This document shows, piece after piece, positions 54,962-63,072 of a DNA stretch of 64,000 bases. Every line of letters begins with the position of its first letter. Positions within the stretch are counted from its first letter, which is position 1. The notes under the pieces are model-generated. The model was not told the origin of the DNA. It searched no databases and saw only the letters and a program-made list of their open reading frames with translations. A program made the position numbers and the translations under genes. Origin of the DNA: Nostoc flagelliforme FACHB-838 (GTDB lineage: Bacteria > Cyanobacteriota > Cyanobacteriia > Cyanobacteriales > Nostocaceae); the NCBI RefSeq assembly GCF_014698065.1, contig NZ_JACJSI010000006.1, forward strand, positions 62,001-126,000. The letters run 5' to 3'.

Positions 54962-55606
54962 ATGGACAAAACCATAGCTGACCTTCGCAAAGACTACACC
55001 TTGGAAGGTTTAAGCGAGCTCAAAGTAGACCTCAACCCTTTTATCCAATTTAAAAAATGGTTCGATCAGGCTTTAGCAGCACAGCTCCCTGAACCTAATG
55101 CTATGACCATTGCCACTGCCACACCAGACGGTAAGCCCTCAGCCAGAATGGTGTTACTCAAGGATTTTGATGAAAGGGGCTTTGTCTTATTCACCAATTA
55201 CAACAGTCATAAAGGGCAAGAACTAGCAGAAAATCCCCAGGCGACCCTAGTCTTTTGGTGGGCAGAACTGGAGCGTCAAGTTCGAATTTCGGGGTATGTG
55301 GAGAAAGTTACTGAAACTGAGTCAGACCAGTATTTTGAAAGTCGGCCTGCTAACAGTCGCTTGGGTGCATGGGTATCTAATCAAAGCGAGGTGGTAGAAA
55401 GCCGAGAAGTCCTGGAGCGACGCTTGCAGGACTTTCAAAGCAAATATGAAAATCAGGAGATTCCTCGACCACCTCATTGGGGAGGCTTACGAGTGATCCC
55501 CACAGGAATTGAGTTTTGGCAAGGACGCTCTAGCCGTCTTCACGATCGCTTGCTCTATAGCCGTTTAGATAATGGCACTTGGAAAATTGAGCGATTGTCA
55601 CCGTGA
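54962..55606 (+). CDS. pdxH: Pyridoxamine/pyridoxine 5'-phosphate oxidase
   Basis: 214 residues, the family length. The FMN enzyme makes pyridoxal phosphate. Motifs include MTIATATPDGKPSARMVLLK, the FMN/PLP-binding FTNYNSHKGQELAENPQATL, RQVRISGYVEKV, and the C-terminal HWGGLRVIPTGIEFWQGRSS with RLHDR. AGGAAACAAATCACA before the ATG gives a plausible ribosome binding site. Confidence 0.95.
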   Translation: MDKTIADLRKDYTLEGLSELKVDLNPFIQFKKWFDQALAAQLPEPNAMTIATATPDGKPSARMVLLKDFDERGFVLFTNYNSHKGQELAENPQATLVFWWAELERQVRISGYVEKVTETESDQYFESRPANSRLGAWVSNQSEVVESREVLERRLQDFQSKYENQEIPRPPHWGGLRVIPTGIEFWQGRSSRLHDRLLYSRLDNGTWKIERLSP

Positions 55607-55609
55607 AGA

Positions 55610-55732
55610 AGAGGCAGGGGAGTAATCAATTCAAAATTCAAAATTTAAAATTCAAAATTAAAGAATTTCTGCCTCCTGCCTCCTCTTTATTTAATGCCCC
55701 ATACCCAATGCCCAATGCCCCACATCACATTA
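55610..55732. repeat. AATTCAAAATTTAAAA and CCTCCTGCC short repeats
   Basis: Tandem AAAATTCAAAATT-type and CCCAATGCCC-type short repeats lie between the convergent pdxH and azoR genes. No gene. Confidence 0.5.
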
Positions 55733-56350
55733 CTAGTGGGTGATTAAATTTTTAATTGCTGCCCGTGCTTCTGATAGAGATTGGGTACGGGCATCTCCCT
55801 CATTCAGGCTATTAGCGTTAATAAATTGAATGTCTGTAATCCCAATAAAACCGAAAATCGTCCGTAGGTATGGTTCTTGGAAGTCGTATGCAGCAGCAGG
55901 AGATGTCGCGCTAAAGTCGCCGCCGCGAGCTGTAATGATCACCGCCTTTTTACCCTCGACTAGCCCTCTTAAGCCTTGAGCATCTATAGCAAAAGTCCGG
56001 TTAGCGCGAACAATTTGGTCGATGTAAGCCTTAAAAGTGGAAGGTATATTGAAGTTGTACATTGGCACTCCAAAGACGTAGCGATCGGCTGCCAAAAACT
56101 CATCAATCAGTTCGTCAGAAATCCTAAGTGCCTCAGTTAATTCTGGGGTATGGGTTTCTGGTGGTGAAAATGCAGCCGCAATCCAAGCTTCATTAACGTG
56201 AGGAACTGGGTGACGCCCTATATCTCGATAGGCGATCGCATCTTCAGGATGTGCTGCTTTCCAACTACTGACGAATTCCTTAGATAGTTCTCTGGAGTGC
56301 GATCGCTCACCACGGGGGCTGGAATCAATATGTAGGATGTTGACCACCAA
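55733..56350 (-). CDS. azoR: FMN-dependent NADH-azoreductase
   Basis: 205 residues with a flavodoxin-like fold: ILHIDSSPRGERSHSRELSK at the FMN phosphate site, the middle FGVPMYNFNIPSTFKAYIDQ and the conserved KKAVIITARGGDFS. AzoR-type enzymes reduce quinones, azo and nitro compounds with NADH. It diverges from an HxlR-type regulator across a 145-bp region with palindromes, which suggests redox/electrophile-controlled expression by that regulator. Confidence 0.92.
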   Translation of the reverse strand: MVVNILHIDSSPRGERSHSRELSKEFVSSWKAAHPEDAIAYRDIGRHPVPHVNEAWIAAAFSPPETHTPELTEALRISDELIDEFLAADRYVFGVPMYNFNIPSTFKAYIDQIVRANRTFAIDAQGLRGLVEGKKAVIITARGGDFSATSPAAAYDFQEPYLRTIFGFIGITDIQFINANSLNEGDARTQSLSEARAAIKNLITH

Positions 56351-56429
56351 ATATCTCCTGATTAAGCTAGGATTTACTGCTTTTACTTATTTTGAGTTTC
56401 TATTTCAAAGCATTACATTAGATACTAAA

Positions 56430-56470
56430 AGTAACTAGTTACTAAAGTAAAGTAGTTACCATAAAGTAAC
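56430..56470. promoter_or_regulatory. Palindromic operator candidates between azoR and the HxlR gene
   Basis: AGTAACTAGTTACT (56430-56443) is a perfect 14-bp palindrome. GTTAC (56455-56459) and GTAAC (56466-56470) form a second, spaced inverted repeat with the same half-site. The pair lies 26 to 66 bp before the regulator start. Recognition by the HxlR protein is inferred. Confidence 0.6.
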
Positions 56471-56495
56471 TGTCGGACTTTAAGCTAACTTATCG

Positions 56496-56870
56496 ATGTC
56501 TGTCTCTAAAAATCCTGATGCTTGCCCTGTCAGTATTCTGATGTCTTTACTATCAGGGCCCTGGACAATGTATATACTGTGGGTGTTGTGTAATAGTGGG
56601 CCTACTCGCTTTGGTGCATTGAAGCATTTAGTCGAGGGCATCTCAACCAAAGTTCTAACAGAAAGACTGAGGATGCTTGAGGCAGCAGAGATTATTTATC
56701 GCCAGTATGAACCTACTGTCCCACCCCAAGTAACTTACGGTCTGACAGAACGTGGTCAGGAACTCATTGATGTGCTTCATCAACTCAATGCACTTGCTGA
56801 ACGTTGGTATGGTAGTGACCATCTGTCTGAATGTGAAGCAAAAAAGCCGATGCATTCTCCATCGGCTTAA
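56496..56870 (+). CDS. HxlR/DUF24-family transcriptional regulator
   Basis: 124 residues, a single winged helix of the HxlR type: CPVSILMSLLSGPWTMYILW, the recognition part FGALKHLVEGISTKVLTERL and the wing IIYRQYEPTVPPQVTYGLT. The Cys in the N-terminal CPV motif is at the position of the redox-sensing Cys of YodB/QorR-type members. It is divergent from azoR, the known target type in bacteria, and is likely to repress both genes. Confidence 0.88.
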   Translation: MSVSKNPDACPVSILMSLLSGPWTMYILWVLCNSGPTRFGALKHLVEGISTKVLTERLRMLEAAEIIYRQYEPTVPPQVTYGLTERGQELIDVLHQLNALAERWYGSDHLSECEAKKPMHSPSA

Positions 56871-56894
56871 CTGACATATAAACAGATGAATAGC

Positions 56895-57803
56895 CTACTG
56901 TTCTTGGATAGCTGCTGCTTTGGGAGAAAACTGAATTCTGGGATCTGGCATAAAATTGTATCTCAAGTACAATCCTGCCGAGACAAACAGGATAATTAAC
57001 AACCCACCTATACCAAGGGGGCTAGGAAGCCAGAAAACAGCTTCTATGTGGTTTAGCTCACCAGGTTGGAGTTTCCACACTAATTGATTGCCATTTTTTT
57101 CTGGCTCAATTGCAGTTTCAGTTAGTCGAATATTTTTGGCTCCCCAAGGAGTCTTCAAGCTAAATTCTAAATCGAGAATTGAACCAGCATTAGCTAGAAC
57201 ATTACCTTTGCTGGCAATTAGAGATAGCGATCGCAAATCCAAATCATAAATCAACCGATTTCTGACTAAAAGTAAAAAATTGTTCTGCTCCAAGAGTACG
57301 TTTGATTCAATTTTCGGCAGTTCTGAGTCAGATTCGCTCTGCACAGACTTAGAGGGTTGATTAGCATGGGAGTTAAAAAATTCATTGAACTTTTCTTGCA
57401 ATTCCCTACCATTGCTAAAAGGAATTCTGACGATGATTTCTTCTTGGGAAACTCGTTGTGCTTTACCCTCAAGTTGACGGGCGCGGCGTTCTATGCTATT
57501 CAACCATTCGTACACAGAATCGCCACTAAAACTGGTTAACCGTTCTCCCAATTTAATATGTTGTACTAGTTCACCACTATTTGAGTTATCAAAATTAAGC
57601 CCTACATCGTACTTTACACAGCCAGACAGTAGCAGGGATGTTAACAGCACTACCCACAGGATAGGATTTCGGATGGGGAAGACGCGGTTGATTCGATTTC
57701 GACCATTCAGTAGTAAAGGAAATTTCATTTTTGCCAGCACAAAACTAAATGGTCTGATTAATCGCCAGAAAATCTTTCTGATAATTGAATAAGTTAAAAT
57801 CAT
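56895..57803 (-). CDS. DUF3153-like cyanobacterial lipoprotein
   Basis: 302 residues. A lipobox (TSLLLSGC, Cys ~62) follows a hydrophobic segment, so the protein is probably lipid-anchored; the start may really be the Met at residue 26 (MKFPLLLNGRNR), which gives a normal signal peptide. The exported part includes DNSNSGELVQHIKLGERLTS and IIVRIPFSNGRELQEKFNEF. One C-terminal membrane helix follows (GIGGLLIILFVSAGLYLRY). The family is cyanobacterial and uncharacterised. Confidence 0.7.
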   Translation of the reverse strand: MILTYSIIRKIFWRLIRPFSFVLAKMKFPLLLNGRNRINRVFPIRNPILWVVLLTSLLLSGCVKYDVGLNFDNSNSGELVQHIKLGERLTSFSGDSVYEWLNSIERRARQLEGKAQRVSQEEIIVRIPFSNGRELQEKFNEFFNSHANQPSKSVQSESDSELPKIESNVLLEQNNFLLLVRNRLIYDLDLRSLSLIASKGNVLANAGSILDLEFSLKTPWGAKNIRLTETAIEPEKNGNQLVWKLQPGELNHIEAVFWLPSPLGIGGLLIILFVSAGLYLRYNFMPDPRIQFSPKAAAIQEQ

Positions 57804-57889
57804 AATTTTCCCTAAAAGTCAAACTTTTTAACTAATCTTGACTTCTTCGTATTGTTTGAGATTCCTGGAACACAATTTTGGTCACTCCC

Positions 57890-57975
57890 GGACTGGGTAC
57901 TGGGCACTAGGAAAGAAAATATAAGTAAGATTTGCTTTGGCTCATCCTCATGCAAATCTTCCCAGTACCCAGTCC
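57890..57975. repeat. 15-bp inverted repeat GGACTGGGTACTGGG
   Basis: GGACTGGGTACTGGG (57890-57904) and its exact reverse complement CCCAGTACCCAGTCC (57961-57975) flank 56 bases. It lies between the TPR gene and the DUF3153-like gene on the minus strand. Confidence 0.7.
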
Positions 57976-58011
57976 TTAGCCCCCTGTTCAATCCAAAATC
58001 CAAAATTGGTA

Positions 58012-58554
58012 TCAGCCAGGGGTTCCTGAAAAACTCAACCAAACCAAGTACGAGATGGTTAAACCAATGGCAATTAGCGCTACCCAGATAAAGCGATTAT
58101 CTCTGGTATTGACCTGACTAAGGTCAACGAATTCTGGCTCGGCAGATTTAGGCTTTTGCTGCACAGAAGATTTAGTAGACTTAGCAGCTACAGAAATTTT
58201 GAGTTCATTATCGGGTAGAGTGCCCAAATCGGGGATTTCGGTCATCCATTCGCTGGGTCTTTTCAGCTTTGGTGCTTTTAAAATGTAAAGCATTTGCCGC
58301 GCTTGTTTGCTGGTTTCAAAATGGGGATGGCGTTTGAGTCTTTCGCAAAGAGCGATCGCATCATCGGTGCGTCCAGCTGCTTCATAAGCTGTCACCAGAT
58401 TAATTTCTACTTCACCCCCAAGGCGAGAATTACGACCTAACAAGGCACTGGCCTTTTCTAAATTTTCTACGGCTTCGCGGTATTGCCCATTTTCAAAGGC
58501 AACTTTTCCAGCCTGGTAGCGGGTTTTAGCAATTTCTAAACTTTCTGCACTCAC
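58012..58554 (-). CDS. TPR protein with a C-terminal membrane anchor
   Basis: 180 residues. Two or three TPR-like helical hairpins (AKTRYQAGKVAFENGQYREA, EINLVTAYEAAGRTDDAIAL) lead to a polar linker and one C-terminal hydrophobic helix (FIWVALIAIGLTISYLVWLS). The N-terminus is cytosolic. Similar tail-anchored TPR proteins are widespread in cyanobacteria without assigned function. Confidence 0.72.
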   Translation of the reverse strand: MSAESLEIAKTRYQAGKVAFENGQYREAVENLEKASALLGRNSRLGGEVEINLVTAYEAAGRTDDAIALCERLKRHPHFETSKQARQMLYILKAPKLKRPSEWMTEIPDLGTLPDNELKISVAAKSTKSSVQQKPKSAEPEFVDLSQVNTRDNRFIWVALIAIGLTISYLVWLSFSGTPG

Positions 58555-58723
58555 GTTTTATACAAAAATCAGCACTGCTTTAATTTTGCCAATGCCAGCA
58601 ATTTTTTTGGAATCTTTTCAAAAACTGGCAATCTAAAAGTGGATAAACTTCTAAAATTTTAACTAGGTAGATGCGATTATGATCTGATTAAAAATTCCGA
58701 TATCAAATGCGGTGAGCAAAAAT

Positions 58724-59137
58724 ATGTTGAAAATCAAGCATTCGCAACTGAATTGGCTCTTAGCAGGTATGACTTTAGCAGTGATGGGTGTAGCCACTGC
58801 TCCAGCTTCCGCCCAGTCTGTGATCGTGATTGATGGTAGTTATGGAGTCAGGCAATCGCCTGCTGTTGGTTCCTTCATTTATGGTAGTCCGATTCCCACA
58901 CCTATGCCTGTAGACCCAGCAACGGGACTAATGCCACAACGCAATAATTACCCCAATTATTACTATCCCCAGTTCAGGCAGAACGTGAGAAATTCCACGC
59001 TGATTAATCCAACTTTGATTAATCCGGCAATTCGAAACTCAACCATAATTAATCCGGTGATTATAGATAATTCATGGCATCGTAGACCATTTAGCGGCGG
59101 ACACGGGCGATCGCGTGTTTTCATCTATCCTCGGTAG
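58724..59137 (+). CDS. Secreted Asn/Ile-rich repeat protein
   Basis: About 137 residues from ATG 58724 (MLKIKHSQLN), preceded by GGTGAG; a GTG start at 58712 is possible. A signal peptide (LLAGMTLAVMGVATAPASA, cleavage after ASA) leads to a Pro/Tyr-rich part (NNYPNYYYPQFRQN). Short repeats follow (STLINPTLINPAIRN, STIINPVIIDN), then a basic C-terminus (RRPFSGGHGRSRVF). It is probably exported to the periplasm or cell surface. No family recognised. Confidence 0.6.
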   Translation: MLKIKHSQLNWLLAGMTLAVMGVATAPASAQSVIVIDGSYGVRQSPAVGSFIYGSPIPTPMPVDPATGLMPQRNNYPNYYYPQFRQNVRNSTLINPTLINPAIRNSTIINPVIIDNSWHRRPFSGGHGRSRVFIYPR

Positions 59138-59186
59138 AGCAAAGAATAGGGAGTAGAGGAGGAAAACTCCTAACTCCTAACTCCTA

Positions 59187-60080
59187 TTAGGTAAACTGCG
59201 AACCGAGAATCATCGTCCCAATCCCAACATCAGTAAAGATTTCTAGTAACAGGGCATGGGGAATGCGACCATCGATGATGTGTGCTGCACGGACTCCTTG
59301 AGCAAGCGATCGCACACAACAACTGACTTTGGGAATCATCCCACCGCTGACTATACCATCGGCAATCAACTGGCGGGCTTCGCGGATATCTACTTTTGGA
59401 ATTAAAGTAGATTGGTCTTTGTAATCTTTTAAAATTCCACTGGTGTCGGTCAGTAAAATTAGCTTTTCTGCTCCTAATGCAGCAGCGATTTCTCCAGCTA
59501 CAGTATCGGCGTTAATGTTATAAGCTTGCCCTGTCTCGTCTGCGGCGACGCTAGACACTACCGGAATATAGCCATTGCTAGCCAGGGTGTCCAAAATCTT
59601 GATATTGACATTACTGACTTCTCCCACAAAACCGATGCCTTCTTGACCTTGGGGGCGGGCTGTAAATAGATTACCGTCTTTACCGCAAAGTCCTACAGCC
59701 AATCCACCAGCTTGGTTAATTAGAGCGACAATTTCTTTATTAACTCGACCAACTAAAACCATTTCCACCACATCCATTGTCGCGGCATCAGTGACTCGCA
59801 AACCATTTTTAAACTGTGGTTCGATTCCCAGCTTATCTAACCAACTGTTAATTTCTGGGCCACCGCCGTGGACTACAATTGGACGCAAGCCGACGCAGGA
59901 TAAGAATACAATGTCACGGATAACTTTGTCTTTGAGTGCGCTATCTTTCATGGCTGCGCCGCCATATTTAACAACAACAGTGCGACCTGCGAATTGTTGA
60001 ATATAGGGTAGTGCTTCGCTTAGTACACGCACACGAGTGGCTTCATCTTGCCTGATGTATTCAGAATCGTTGACCGTCAT
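59187..60080 (-). CDS. argB: N-acetylglutamate kinase
   Basis: 297 residues. It phosphorylates N-acetylglutamate in arginine synthesis and in cyanobacteria is activated by PII. Motifs: [39 protein letters not shown], the nucleotide site [20 protein letters not shown] and [20 protein letters not shown]. The N-terminus [20 protein letters not shown] is typical of the arginine-sensitive, PII-binding class. A second, broken copy of its 5' end and leader lies at 60902-61035. Confidence 0.96.
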   Translation of the reverse strand: MTVNDSEYIRQDEATRVRVLSEALPYIQQFAGRTVVVKYGGAAMKDSALKDKVIRDIVFLSCVGLRPIVVHGGGPEINSWLDKLGIEPQFKNGLRVTDAATMDVVEMVLVGRVNKEIVALINQAGGLAVGLCGKDGNLFTARPQGQEGIGFVGEVSNVNIKILDTLASNGYIPVVSSVAADETGQAYNINADTVAGEIAAALGAEKLILLTDTSGILKDYKDQSTLIPKVDIREARQLIADGIVSGGMIPKVSCCVRSLAQGVRAAHIIDGRIPHALLLEIFTDVGIGTMILGSQFT

Positions 60081-60177
60081 GAGGAGCCGCCGTTAAGAGT
60101 TAAAACCTATTTCAGTAAGTGTAGAAGACTTTGTAACTCGTCACAATCTCTGATGCCAAAGTTGAGTTTGTCTGTAC
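60047..60177. repeat. Direct repeat, copy 1 (argB start and leader)
   Basis: Covers the first codons of argB (ATTCAGAATCGTTGACCGTC) and its upstream region (TTAAAACCTATTTCAGTAAG, GTAGAAGACTTTGTAACTCG). The same order is repeated at 60902-61035 with few differences. Confidence 0.85.
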
Positions 60178-60268
60178 TGATAAACCATAGCTGTTTAGTT
60201 CGTCTCAGAAATGTGAAAATCTATAAAAGAAGGGCTAGCAACCAAAATCGAAAATTATCAGGAGAAAT

Positions 60269-60496
60269 ATGGATACACCGATTCTCAATCGGCTAATTGA
60301 AGAATTAAAAGTTATGCCTGAAGACTTGCAGTATCGAGTGCTGGAGTTTGCCCGAACTTTAGTAGGTTCGCAAATTCATGGTGTTCCAGGCAAACAATTA
60401 TTAAATTTTGCAGGTACAATATCACCAAACGATATTCAGTTGATGCGCGAAGCAATTGAACAAGGTTGCGAACAGGTAGATATAGATGAGTGGTAG
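60269..60496 (+). CDS. DUF2281-type antitoxin
   Basis: 75 residues. It reads LNRLIEELKVMPEDLQYRVL and EFARTLVGS, the start of the DUF2281/antitoxin family found before PIN toxins. A good ribosome binding site (CAGGAGAAAT) precedes the ATG. Its stop overlaps the VapC-like start (ATGAGTGGTAG), the usual coupling in toxin-antitoxin pairs. The antitoxin looks intact even though the toxin is broken. Confidence 0.75.
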   Translation: MDTPILNRLIEELKVMPEDLQYRVLEFARTLVGSQIHGVPGKQLLNFAGTISPNDIQLMREAIEQGCEQVDIDEW

Positions 60497-60875
60497 ATAC
60501 CTGCTTGACACTAATATTATTATTGCTTTATTTGCAAATGATATTAAAGTAAATAATCAGCTGGTAAATGCAGAATAAATTTTTATTCCCAGTGTTGCTA
60601 TTGGTGAATTATTTTACGGTGCAAGAAAATCAGGGCGATCGCAAGGAAATTTAGAACGTATTGAGGAGTTCATTGCCAGAAATACGGTCATTGGATGCGA
60701 TATAGAAACTGCCTGTAAATATGGTGAAGTTAAAAATAAATTGCGCCTCAAAGGTCGTCCATTACCCGAAAATGATGTTTGGATTGCATCTGTTGCAATT
60801 CAGTATAATTTAATTCTTGTTACGCGAGATGCTCATTTTCAAGAGGTTGAAAACCTACAAATAGTAGCTTGGTGA
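60486..60875 (+). pseudogene. vapC: VapC-like PIN-domain toxin with an in-frame ochre codon
   Basis: The frame starts MSGRYLLDTNIIIALFAND, the PIN N-terminus with the first catalytic Asp. It hits TAA at 60576-60578 (codon 31) where a Glu (GAA) is expected, and continues in phase as IFIPSVAIGELFYGARKSGR. Later come PENDVWIASVAIQYNLILVT and RDAHFQEV, with the remaining acidic residues. One substitution restores a 129-residue RNase toxin. Inactivation of a toxin with its antitoxin kept is a common end state. Confidence 0.85.
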
Positions 60876-60901
60876 ATACGTCTTGTACACAAGCAGCTTC
60901 A

Positions 60902-61035
60902 GCTTGCCTAATATATTCAGAATTGTTGACTGTCATGAGCAGCCTAACAGAGAGAGTTAAAACCTATTTCAGTAAGTGTAGAAGACTTTGTAATTCGTCA
61001 CAATCTCTGATGCCCAATTTAAGTATGTTTGTACT
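60902..61035. repeat. Direct repeat, copy 2 (broken argB 5' end)
   Basis: The minus strand reads ATGACAGTCAACAATTCTGA, encoding MTVNNSEYIRQAEA, then unrelated residues, preceded by the argB leader sequence. It is a duplicate of 60047-60177. The toxin-antitoxin module lies between the copies. Confidence 0.85.
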
Positions 61036-61120
61036 ACAATGACTCTAGCAATCTGGCTGGATTTGTCAAAATATGATTGCTTGTTGTGTAGATAAAACAG
61101 CAATAACAGTAATAGTGGCA

Positions 61121-61147
61121 GTATCTCTTTTGTAAGGAGATACTTTT
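61121..61147 (+). terminator. Small hairpin with a T run before the pentapeptide gene
   Basis: GTATCTC and GAGATAC pair around a 9-base loop and are followed by TTTT. It ends about 30 bases before the pentapeptide gene start, so it could be an attenuator-like or simply a weak terminator. The rest of 60876-61177 is the argB duplication. Confidence 0.35.
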
Positions 61148-61177
61148 AGTGGTGTTAATAAGCGCTTTATTTGAGTC

Positions 61178-62863
61178 ATGGATATTAAAGAATTACTCAA
61201 ACAGTATGCCTCTGGGGAAAGAAATTTTATTGGCATTAGTTTAAGGGATGCTAATTTACTAGGTATTAACTTGAGGGAGGCTAATTTAAGCAACTCTAAT
61301 TTAAGACATGCGGAGTTACATGGGGCTAATCTTCAACGAACTATTCTTAAAGGAGTTGATTTAGAGGGAGCAAATCTACGCTACGCAATGCTAGATGAAG
61401 CAGATTTGAGTAATACCGATTTAACTGAATGCAATTTCCAATATGCCAGCTTAAAAAGGGCAAAATTAACAAACTGTAAAATATTGGAAAGCAGTTTAGA
61501 AGGCGCAAATTTAGAAAATGCAGAAATAGTTGATACAAGTTTTGAGGATACAAATCTTAAAAACGCTAATTTAAGTAATGCTGAGATTGCGGAAACCAGT
61601 GGTTCTCCAGAATTAAGGTTGGCTATTTTATGCAACACGATTATGCCAAGTGGTCATATTTGCAACGACAATTGTAATCCTGCTGCAATTAAACATATTT
61701 TGTTGCAACGTTACGCATTAGGAGAACGAGATTTTACAAATAATTTCAGTTATGTTGAATTAAGGCTTTCTGATTTGCGAGGAGCCGATTTAAGTGGTGT
61801 TCAGCTTCCTGATATAAAACTATGGAATGGTCTTTTAGAAGGCGTAAATCTAAGTAATGCAAATTTGAGCGGTGCTTGGTTAATTGATATTTTTTTCCAA
61901 AATGCCAACTTAGAAGGTATTAATCTTGAAGAAAGCAACTTGAGTAGCTCATCTTTTAAATCAACTAATTTAAGAAGAGCAAACTTAAAAGGTGCTAAAT
62001 TCGACGTGGCTGAACATGGTTCTGCCTTAACAAACTTAACAGATACAGACTTCACAGAAGCTGATTTAAGTAATGCCAATTTAGCAAGAGCTATAGTAAG
62101 TAAAGCTAATTTTACTAGAGCTAAATTAATAAATACAAATCTAAGTAAGACTGATTTAATGCGTGCCAATTTCACCGAAGCCAACTTAACTGGAGTTAAT
62201 TTTACTGAAGCACTTTACTGTTCAGAAACAATTTTTCCTACAAATGTTGATTTATCTCAAGCTATCCCAATTACCTCTGGAGTAGATTTATCTGGACATC
62301 ACAAATATCTTTTATCTTGCAAAGATTTACACTCTCTTAATTTAAGTAGAGCTAACTTAAGCGGTCTTTACATGAATAATGTTAATTTGAGTGGTGTAAA
62401 CCTTAATGAATCTAATCTTAGCAATACTCATTTAAGTGATGCCAATTTAAAAGGTGCAAGTTTAATAGGTGCTAACCTTGCTAAAGCTTATTTAGGTGGT
62501 GCTAATTTAAGTAATGCTGATCTTAGCTATAGCATCATGACTAATACCAATTTAGTAGGAGCATTTTATAATTCGGAAACTATTTTTCCTAATGGTAGTG
62601 ATTTATCAAAAGCTATATATCTTGATTCGGGTGCAAATCTATCTAATATCTTTTTCACAAAAATTAATTTAAGTAGAGTTAATTTATCTAACGCAAACTT
62701 AAGTAATTCAATTTTAAAGTATATTGACTTAAGTTATGCAAACCTTAGTAATACTAATCTAACTAATGCCAATTTTGAAAGCGCGATTTTAGATGGTGCA
62801 AATCTGGAAGGAGCAATATTCAGTACAACTATTATGCCTGATGGTAGTGTTCGGAATAACTGA
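61178..62863 (+). CDS. Pentapeptide-repeat protein
   Basis: 561 residues. Most of the protein is A(N/D)LxxA-type pentapeptide repeats (for example LREANLSNSNLRHAELHGAN and LSNADLSYSIMTNTNLVGAF). These are expected to fold as several right-handed quadrilateral beta-helices, broken by non-repeat segments near residues 150-185 (GHICNDNCNPAAIKHILLQR) and near 350-380. The start motif IKELLKQYASGERNFIGISL recurs near residue 175 as LLQRYALGERDFTNNFSYVE, so the protein looks like an internal duplication. No kinase or other domain is seen; the function is unknown. Confidence 0.85.
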   Translation: MDIKELLKQYASGERNFIGISLRDANLLGINLREANLSNSNLRHAELHGANLQRTILKGVDLEGANLRYAMLDEADLSNTDLTECNFQYASLKRAKLTNCKILESSLEGANLENAEIVDTSFEDTNLKNANLSNAEIAETSGSPELRLAILCNTIMPSGHICNDNCNPAAIKHILLQRYALGERDFTNNFSYVELRLSDLRGADLSGVQLPDIKLWNGLLEGVNLSNANLSGAWLIDIFFQNANLEGINLEESNLSSSSFKSTNLRRANLKGAKFDVAEHGSALTNLTDTDFTEADLSNANLARAIVSKANFTRAKLINTNLSKTDLMRANFTEANLTGVNFTEALYCSETIFPTNVDLSQAIPITSGVDLSGHHKYLLSCKDLHSLNLSRANLSGLYMNNVNLSGVNLNESNLSNTHLSDANLKGASLIGANLAKAYLGGANLSNADLSYSIMTNTNLVGAFYNSETIFPNGSDLSKAIYLDSGANLSNIFFTKINLSRVNLSNANLSNSILKYIDLSYANLSNTNLTNANFESAILDGANLEGAIFSTTIMPDGSVRNN

Positions 62864-62998
62864 TACTAAATAAATCACTGTTGCCAGATTACCCGACATA
62901 ACAAGCAAGCGATCGCTGCTTCAAACATCTAGAATTATAATCATTCGTTCATTTGCACTAATTTGTCCTAGCTGTGTGATTGAGTTAAACTTCTGGTG

Positions 62999-63029
62999 CC
63001 GCAGCTACGCCCGTCATAGACATCGCCTG
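62999..63029 (-). repeat. Dispersed repeat (same family as the psbA copy 2 tail)
   Basis: The minus strand reads GCGATGTCTATGACGGGCG followed by TAGCTGCGGC, nearly identical to 18762-18792. It lies between the pentapeptide gene and the terminal histidine kinase gene. Confidence 0.65.
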
Positions 63030-63072
63030 ATAAAATTACAATACAAAATGCCGGAGTACTGGTTTGATAGCG

